64,000 nt of DNA, from positions 60,357 to 124,356 of the forward strand of contig CACNUQ010000003.1 in NCBI GenBank assembly GCA_902623685.1, in the 5' to 3' direction. How positions within the stretch are numbered: the first letter of the stretch is position 1; every line of letters starts with the position of its first letter. This DNA is from an uncultured SAR86 cluster bacterium. GTDB taxonomy: Bacteria > Pseudomonadota > Gammaproteobacteria > Magnimaribacterales > D2472. The notes beneath the pieces were generated by a model. The model ran no database searches, was not told the origin of the DNA, and was given only the letters and a program-made list of their open reading frames with translations. Shown piece by piece: positions 61,897-64,000 of the stretch. The position numbers and the translations under genes were made by a program.

Positions 61897-62828
61897 TGCA
61901 AGGCACTTCCTCACTATTTATCACTGATCCTTTAGAAAGCTTAAACCCAAAAAAAGATACAACTATTTTATGGATGCAAGAGGCATCTAACTTGGGAGGG
62001 CAGATTCTCCAATGTGAACCGAAAGACCTAATTTATGAGGAGCAACAAACTTTTACAAAATTTTTAGAAATTAAAGATCCTAGAAAGCATCCACAGGTTG
62101 GTAAAATGGTCGACGAAATTAGACCCCTCAAAGATTTTGATTATATATTTATGAGAAAAGATCCACCGGTTAATGTGGACTATATGAATACTTTACATAT
62201 TTTATCCCAGGCAGAATTTGAAGGTGCCAATATTTTAAATCGACCCTCGGCTTTAATGAAATTTAATGAAAAAATTTTCGCTCTTCAATTTTCTGATTGG
62301 ATGCCAGATACTAGCGTCATTTGTAAAGAAGATGACTTTAAATTATTTAAGGAAAAATACTCTGACGTTATTCTAAAACCCCTCAATGGCATGGGTGGAG
62401 ATTCAATCCATAAGTTCGATAAAACTTCTGAAGATCACTTAAAAATTTTTAAAGAACTCACCAATAATTATAAAACAATGGTAATGGTTCAAAATTTCTT
62501 ACCTGAAATTTATGATGGAGATTATCGAATACTTATAATTAATGGTGAACCTTTCCCTATTGGATTAGCAAGAATTCCGCAAAAAGGAAGTTTTAAAGGT
62601 AATCTTGCTGCTGGTGGCAGAGGTGAAGCTAGAGAATTATCTGCTGAACAAATTCAAGCAAGCAAAGAAATCGGCAAGATATTAATTCAAGAGGGTATTT
62701 TGTTTGCAGGAATTGATATGATCGGCAGTTCTTTGACTGAAATTAATATAACTAGCCCAACTGGCGCAAGAGAGATTCTTACCCAGACTGGTCAAAATCC
62801 CATCAAAGCTTTGCTTCAATCCATTTAA
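61896..62828 (+). CDS. gshB: Glutathione synthetase
   Basis: GshB adds glycine to gamma-glutamylcysteine. The 310-aa ATP-grasp protein shows RKDPPVNVDYMNT, ILKPLNGMGGDSIHK, QNFLPEIYDGDYRILIING, LAAGGRGEAREL and INITSPTGAREI. The rsmE-gshB-(tonB)-ruvX order matches many gammaproteobacteria. Glutathione supports the glutaredoxin, MAPEG and HCCA-isomerase-like proteins encoded elsewhere in the window. Confidence 0.97.
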   Translation: MQGTSSLFITDPLESLNPKKDTTILWMQEASNLGGQILQCEPKDLIYEEQQTFTKFLEIKDPRKHPQVGKMVDEIRPLKDFDYIFMRKDPPVNVDYMNTLHILSQAEFEGANILNRPSALMKFNEKIFALQFSDWMPDTSVICKEDDFKLFKEKYSDVILKPLNGMGGDSIHKFDKTSEDHLKIFKELTNNYKTMVMVQNFLPEIYDGDYRILIINGEPFPIGLARIPQKGSFKGNLAAGGRGEARELSAEQIQASKEIGKILIQEGILFAGIDMIGSSLTEINITSPTGAREILTQTGQNPIKALLQSI

Positions 62829-62829
62829 A

Positions 62830-63447
62830 ATGCAACCGCTTATTTATAAAGAAAGAGTTCAAAGATGGGGATTTAAACAATCAATGCTCACATCTTTAAT
62901 ATTTCATGGAATAGTTATATTTGGAATTAGTTTTGTTGTAATTCAGCAACCTTGGAAATTCAATGAGGAAGCAATTGTCAATATCAGATTTGCTAATGAA
63001 GAATTTGACATGCAAGGAAGATCTAATAGTGGTTTTGATTCAATTCAAAGGAATAATCAACAAGCTGCAATGGTCACCAGAGATTCAAATCCTCAAGATC
63101 AATCTCAGCTTAGAGTTAGACGTTTAGAATCTAACTCAACTTTGGAAAGTTATGAAACTATTTATTTAAATGCATGGCAGAGACAAGTAGAAACGACTGG
63201 CTTTTTCCAAATTTCTCAAAAAGACATATTACAAGGCAATTTTAAAGTACAAATCAGATCGATAATTGACTCCATGGGAAATTTAATAGGAGCTGATATT
63301 TTAAAATCTTCAGGTAATTCATCAATGGATGCTTTAGCATTAAAAATTTTACAACAAGCAGCTCCATTTGAACCATTTCCTGTGGATATGGCGTCCAATT
63401 ATCAGCAGCTTGAGATTATTAGAGATTGGAATTTTACAAATTCTTAG
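62830..63447 (+). CDS. TonB-like energy transducer protein without a Pro-rich spacer
   Basis: This 205-aa protein has a single N-terminal membrane anchor (about 20-40) and a C-terminal TonB-type domain (LNAWQRQVE, GNFKVQIRSIIDSMGNLIGADILKSSGNSSMDALALKIL). The periplasmic link is short and Gln/Asn-rich rather than Pro-rich. No exbB or exbD is nearby. It sits between gshB and ruvX, the place where Pseudomonas carries a TonB-family gene. It may energise an outer-membrane receptor or play a TolA-like envelope role. Confidence 0.82.
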   Translation: MQPLIYKERVQRWGFKQSMLTSLIFHGIVIFGISFVVIQQPWKFNEEAIVNIRFANEEFDMQGRSNSGFDSIQRNNQQAAMVTRDSNPQDQSQLRVRRLESNSTLESYETIYLNAWQRQVETTGFFQISQKDILQGNFKVQIRSIIDSMGNLIGADILKSSGNSSMDALALKILQQAAPFEPFPVDMASNYQQLEIIRDWNFTNS

Positions 63448-63449
63448 CA

Positions 63450-63857
63450 ATGCAGATATTAGCTTTTGATTTCGGTACCCAATATATTGGCGTTGCGGTT
63501 GGACAAACAGTAACAAACACATCTTCGCCGTTAGTTGTATTGAAGGTTGATCGTGAGGAAAAAGAAATATGGGACTCAATTTCTGATCTCATTGAAGAGT
63601 GGAAACCTGATCAAATATTAGTTGGAAAACCATTGAATATGGACGGAACCCCCAGTGAAATGATGAAGAAAATTGACCCATTTTTTAAGAAAATTAAAAA
63701 GATTACTAATATACCTTGTGAATTAGTTGATGAAAGATTAACCTCTTTTGAGGCGAAAGAGTTGGCGAAAATTGATTCTAAGTTAGATCGAATAGATCAT
63801 TTGTCAGCCAAATTATTTTTAGATAACTGGATAGATCACCATGTCGATTCCGACTAG
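63450..63857 (+). CDS. ruvX: RuvX/YqgF family pre-16S rRNA nuclease
   Basis: This RNase H-fold protein is linked to 16S rRNA 5' end processing. The track ORF begins 8 codons early; the ATG at 63450 gives MQILAFDFGTQYIGVAVG, the family start (135 aa). VGKPLNMDGTPSEM, VDERLTSFEA and a final Asp-rich helix complete the family pattern. It overlaps dnaG by 17 bases. Confidence 0.95.
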   Translation: MQILAFDFGTQYIGVAVGQTVTNTSSPLVVLKVDREEKEIWDSISDLIEEWKPDQILVGKPLNMDGTPSEMMKKIDPFFKKIKKITNIPCELVDERLTSFEAKELAKIDSKLDRIDHLSAKLFLDNWIDHHVDSD

Positions 63858-64000
63858 TTTCATTGATCAATTACTAGATCAAACCGATATCGTCGATGTT
63901 GTTAGTCGTCGCATACCTCTTAATAAAAAAGGGTCAAACTTTTGGTGCCAATGTCCATTTCATGATGATTCAAATCCCTCTATGGCTGTCAATCAAGAGA
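63841..64000 (+). CDS. dnaG: DNA primase DnaG, 5' part only (runs off the window)
   Basis: Translation from the ATG at 63841 gives the start of DnaG: IDQLLDQTDIVDVVSRR and the CHC2 zinc-binding motif with CQCPFHDDSNPSMAV. Only the first 53 codons are inside the window. The start lies inside the ruvX 3' end. In most gammaproteobacteria dnaG sits between rpsU and rpoD, but here rpsU is 26 kb away. Confidence 0.93.
   Translation, partial: MSIPTSFIDQLLDQTDIVDVVSRRIPLNKKGSNFWCQCPFHDDSNPSMAVNQE

Noticed and set aside
1-64000. CRISPR arrays, IS elements or intact prophage
   Set aside because: No regularly spaced repeats, transposase, integrase or phage structural gene was seen in the ORFs or intergenic gaps.

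Overview
The window is a gene-dense, AT-rich stretch of a streamlined gammaproteobacterial chromosome. Gammaproteobacterial markers include fis, the lptD-surA-pdxA-rsmA-apaH order, mutY-yggX, yqiB-yqiA, rpsU divergent from tsaD, fis-purH-purD and amgK-murU beside lptD. Very short or overlapping gene junctions, AT-rich codon use and many lipid or oxidoreductase genes (two MAPEG proteins, PhyH, ACAD10-like kinase, several SDRs) suggest a marine SAR86-like oligotroph. That assignment is inference; no rRNA gene is present.

Layout. 0-5.6 kb: accessory oxidoreductases and hydrolases (PhzF, MAPEG, MDR reductase, FAD monooxygenase, prolyl aminopeptidase, PhyH). 5.7-8.9 kb: the most unusual region. 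An intact tRNA-Phe is followed 698 bp later by an exact 47-bp copy of its 3' end. The interval holds a cluster of YTAACACAY repeats and one exported orphan protein but no integrase. Just beyond the second copy lies a lipoprotein that looks like a GH106-type glycosidase with its two halves in swapped order. 9-12.8 kb: SDR, yggX-mutY-gpmA, rhodanese, DUF2141, grxC.

12.8-16.6 kb: a nitrogen-control unit. A eukaryote-type glutamine synthetase (GSII) is followed by ntrB and ntrC. It is preceded by a sigma-54 promoter with exact GG-N10-GC spacing and two perfect TGCAC-N7-GTGCA palindromes, so the operon carries its own apparent control circuit. A decayed 149-bp tandem duplication of the yqiA 3' end lies beside it. 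16.6-24.5 kb: yqiA, yqiB, FemAB-like protein, ubiA-ubiC, rubredoxin, a GltP-type symporter, membrane pyrophosphatase, MAPEG. 24.5-39.8 kb: recG, yicC-gmk-rpoZ-spoT-ridA-pyrB, ribE-pyrE-rph, an amidohydrolase pair, yqeY-rpsU, tsaD-folB-folK.

39.8-49.4 kb: a long leftward operon from lptD and surA (outer membrane assembly) through pdxA, rsmA, apaH and cca to a pteridine-reductase-like SDR and an ACAD10-like kinase. 49.5-56.8 kb: SDR, amgK-murU (peptidoglycan recycling), rpe, DUF192, trpEGDC. 56.8-61.1 kb leftward: coq7, purD, purH, fis, histidine phosphatase. 61.1-64 kb rightward: rsmE, gshB, tonB-like, ruvX and the start of dnaG, cut by the window edge. No rRNA, CRISPR array, IS element or intact prophage was seen. 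No gene-free stretch exceeds 300 bases; the longest (about 280 bases, 16316-16597) holds the GSII control region and the yqiA remnant.
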